Positions 62,025 through 64,000 of a stretch of 64,000 bases of DNA are shown one piece after another. The first letter of the stretch is position 1. The number at the start of each line of letters is the position of its first letter. The notes under the pieces were generated by a model, which saw nothing but the letters and a program-made list of their open reading frames with translations, was not told where the DNA came from and made no database searches. A program made the position numbers and the translations under genes. The stretch spans positions 87,001-151,000 of the forward strand of contig JANTQA010000008.1 of NCBI GenBank assembly GCA_027625915.1, in the 5' to 3' direction. Source of the DNA: Anaeramoeba flamelloides. Its lineage: Eukaryota > Metamonada > Anaeramoebidae.

Positions 62025-63058
62025 ATTTAAACATTGGCTAATTTTTCTCTTTTTAATAACTCCACTTAGAATAAGCATTCTAGTTAATAAGAGATCTTGG
62101 ATCAAAAATTATTTTTCAAGACATTTTACAATTTAAGTTGGAAAATCCGATCTTTCAGGTTCCATTAAGATTTTTTTCAAATGTAATAGTAAAAAATTAA
62201 TTTTCACAGTTAAGAGGTTATTTAATTATCATTCAAAAGCATTTTAAATTTAATATTATATCTTTCAAATGGGGAACCAACTATTTGGAAAATTCAAAAA
62301 TTAAAAAAAAGCGCCGTTAGGTTTTTTTTAATTTCTAGGTTAAAAGAAAACTTATTTAATTTTCAGTTTATTTCAAAAATTAAAAAAAAACGCCGTTAGG
62401 TTTTCCATAATTCAAAAGAATTGAGTTAAATCTTCGATTTTCCTCTATTCCTTTGAATTATGGAAAAGCGTCTTTAGGTTTTTTTAATTCCAGAATTTAA
62501 AAGAATTGAGTAAAATCTCTGATTTTTCTCTATTCTTTTGAATCATAAAAAACCCTAGGCACTCTGTGGCACTCTACGGTACTTGGCTGCACTTGACGGG
62601 CACCTTCGTTAGGATTTCCAGGTTTCAAAAGAATAGAGTAAATCATGAATTGTACTACATTCTTTTGAAACCTGGAAGTCATAGGACATCGGCGTATTTA
62701 TCATCAGTAATTATATTTTTTTTTATGTATTTGAGTTTTTTAAGAAGAATAGGGTATTTTGAAAAATATTCGTTATTATCTACCAAAGTAAATATCTCAA
62801 AGTCGAATTTAAATCAAAATTCATTTAATACATTCATTTAAAATTTTAAAAAAAAAAAAAAACACTTTTTTACTCGACTAGAGAGCTTTGGAAATCGTAG
62901 TACTATTAACAACAAGAAATACAATAGCCTCAAGAATTTGAAGTTCTGGAATGTTGATTATATTGTAAATAAATTTTATTAATTATCATGAATTACTAAT
63001 TAAAGTATCAGTTTATTCTAAATCAAAATTTTCAATTTTATTTATTCATACAAGTGTT
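62025..63058 (+). repeat. Third copy of the 1191-bp element interior, interrupted by hairpin modules
   Basis: 62025-62290 and 62690-63058 match 28060-28735 and 35930-36895: for example AGAGATCTTGGATCAAAAATT, CAATTTAAGTTGGAAAATCC, ATAGCCTCAAGA, TGTTGATTATATTGTAAATAA. The hairpin block falls at nearly the same place as in the 36-kb copy. Confidence 0.7.
62310..62690. repeat. Modular hairpin repeat, largest copy
   Basis: At least four stem-loops in series: GCCGTTAGGTTTTTTTTAA with its mirror; GTTTTCCATAATTCAAAAG mirrored by CTTTGAATTATGGAAAAGC; CCAGAATTTAAAAGAATTG mirrored by TTCTTTTGAATCATAAAAAA; and TTTCCAGGTTTCAAAAG mirrored by CTTTTGAAACCTGGAAG. GGCACTCTACGGTACTTGG separates the third and fourth. 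Confidence 0.8.
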
Positions 63059-63114
63059 GTTGAAAATTATTTTTGAAAAATTTAAAACATTTAAGAACTA
63101 TTCTTATTTTATAC

Positions 63115-63275
63115 TCTGTGGGTACTGGAATACAATACCTTAATCAATAAAAATGATTTAAAAGAATGACGATTAAAGGAAAGTCAAGTTATTGGAATTT
63201 TTAGGATTGTTAAAGATTTGAATAAAAAAATTTATTGATCCAAACAACTTTTTGAAAATTTCTAAATAAAACAAT
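63115..63275 (-). repeat. Inverted-repeat arm, right of the ANKRD13-like exon
   Basis: Reverse complement of 59945-60092 with modest divergence; see that entry for the shared blocks. Confidence 0.7.
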
Positions 63276-63279
63276 GTAA

Positions 63280-64000
63280 ATTTAAAATGCGTTATTGGCG
63301 ATATTATGTACTTACAAATTTTGTATTCAAGTGTCAAAAAATTATGATAGACTAAAAATCCAGAAAAGAAAATTTTTTCAGTTAGGAATAATTTTTTTAT
63401 TCCATTTTTTTCTGAAAAAAAAAATTATTCAATTCATTTTATTTCTTACATTATAAATGGTTTTTACCATGTTTCATGACTATTCTTATCATTATTATAC
63501 AATAGATAGTTTTTATAAATATTAATATAAATGTTTTTTTGTTTTTCCTTTTTTTGACATAATTCTTTTGGATATACAAAAAACCGTGATTTATTCAACT
63601 GATTGAAAAATAAATGTATTTTTTTTAGAAGGATGGTTTAAATTATCAAAATTTTAAAGTCTTTTCATAAATTTTAACAAGAAATTTGGTTTTTATTATA
63701 AAATTTGATTTTTTAAAATAAAATTTTCTTCAAGATATTTTGGATTTAGGTAATTTTACCCTATAAATTCATAATCAATTTTTCTATTACAAAAATGATT
63801 TAAATTGTTATAAGGATTCTTGTGAGTAAAACCAAAAGATTTGTTAAAAAAAAATTTCTCAAAATCGAAAATTTTTTTATCATCATTTTTCATTTTTTGA
63901 AAATGGGAAAATGACTTTTTTCAATTTTAAAGAATAAATTTTTTTTTTCAAAATAGATCTCAATTTAATTGATAAACTATTGTTATAGTTCTACTAAATA
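63280..64000 (+). repeat. Dispersed repeat (AAGTGTCAAAAAATT family), copy 2, runs off the window
   Basis: Colinear with 13036-13740 over the whole visible length, sharing AAGTGTCAAAAAATT, TTTTTTCAGTTAGG and AAATTGTTATAAGGATTC. The true end lies beyond the window. Confidence 0.7.

Larger units (their letters stand above)
61264..64000. other. Region after the ANKRD13-like exon, to the window end
   Basis: No further exon recognised. It may be a long intron. It is filled with the third copy of the 1191-bp element interior (62025-63058, interrupted by hairpin modules at 62310-62690), an inverted-repeat arm (about 63115-63275, minus) and a dispersed repeat running off the window (63280-64000). Confidence 0.6.

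Noticed and set aside
1-64000. Alternative genetic code or apicomplexan origin
   Set aside because: Real exons end at TAA, TAG or TGA, and none reads through an in-frame stop. Gene content (ANK, BTB, SPRY, MRH) and intron style do not suggest an apicomplexan.
1-64000. Retroelements, virus-derived genes or CRISPR arrays
   Set aside because: No reverse transcriptase, capsid-like or integrase-like frame, no long terminal direct repeats and no spaced repeat array were seen.

Overview
This window is AT-rich eukaryotic nuclear DNA from a protist. The genes use the standard code (TAA, TAG and TGA all act as stops). Introns are GT-AG and are either about 90-160 bp or 1.4-4.8 kb. Proteins are rich in Asn, Gln, Lys and Glu, and the gene set includes ankyrin-repeat, degenerate BTB/POZ, SPRY and RRM proteins. 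This style fits a free-living amoeboflagellate, best guess an Anaeramoeba-like metamonad. That assignment is inference from style only; an amoebozoan is the main alternative.

Layout. (1) 2159-10720 (+): a four-exon gene for a type I membrane protein with two mannose-6-phosphate-receptor-like luminal domains, one transmembrane helix and a C-terminal YxxL sorting signal; two introns are 4.6 and 2.6 kb and full of repeats. (2) 12617-12737 (-): a solitary 5S rRNA gene. (3) 15568-16784 (+): a two-exon single-pass membrane SPRY protein. (4) 19389-27297 (-): a six-exon cohesin kleisin (Rad21/Scc1/Rec8), reconstructed from start to stop with every junction in phase, 590 residues. (5) 30993-34775 (-): a 1260-residue Asn/Gln-rich protein with motifs faintly like eIF4E-binding translation regulators. 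(6) 43561-46298 (+): a long ankyrin-repeat gene; 51088-55021 (+): BTB-BTB-RRM-RRM exons. The two may be one ANK-BTB-RRM gene split by a 4.8 kb intron, since every junction is phase 0. (7) 60643-61263 (+): the first exon of an ANKRD13-like gene that may run past the window end.

The space between and inside the genes is dominated by non-autonomous DNA elements. I recognise at least five Tc1/mariner-style inverted-repeat families with TA target duplications. One of these is nested, with its empty site preserved in a paralogous copy. There is also an 0.8 kb element with arms of about 130 bp and 8-9 bp target duplications; an 0.87 kb near-palindrome inside the kleisin gene; a 2.4 kb element with TCGCGATA subterminal arrays; a modular hairpin repeat family at eight or more places; and several diverged dispersed repeats. 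No intact transposase, retroelement, CRISPR array or viral gene was found.

Together the genes cover sister-chromatid cohesion, endo-lysosomal sorting (two candidates), protein-interaction scaffolds and RNA binding. There is no operon-like arrangement. The long introns appear to grow mainly by insertion of these small DNA elements.
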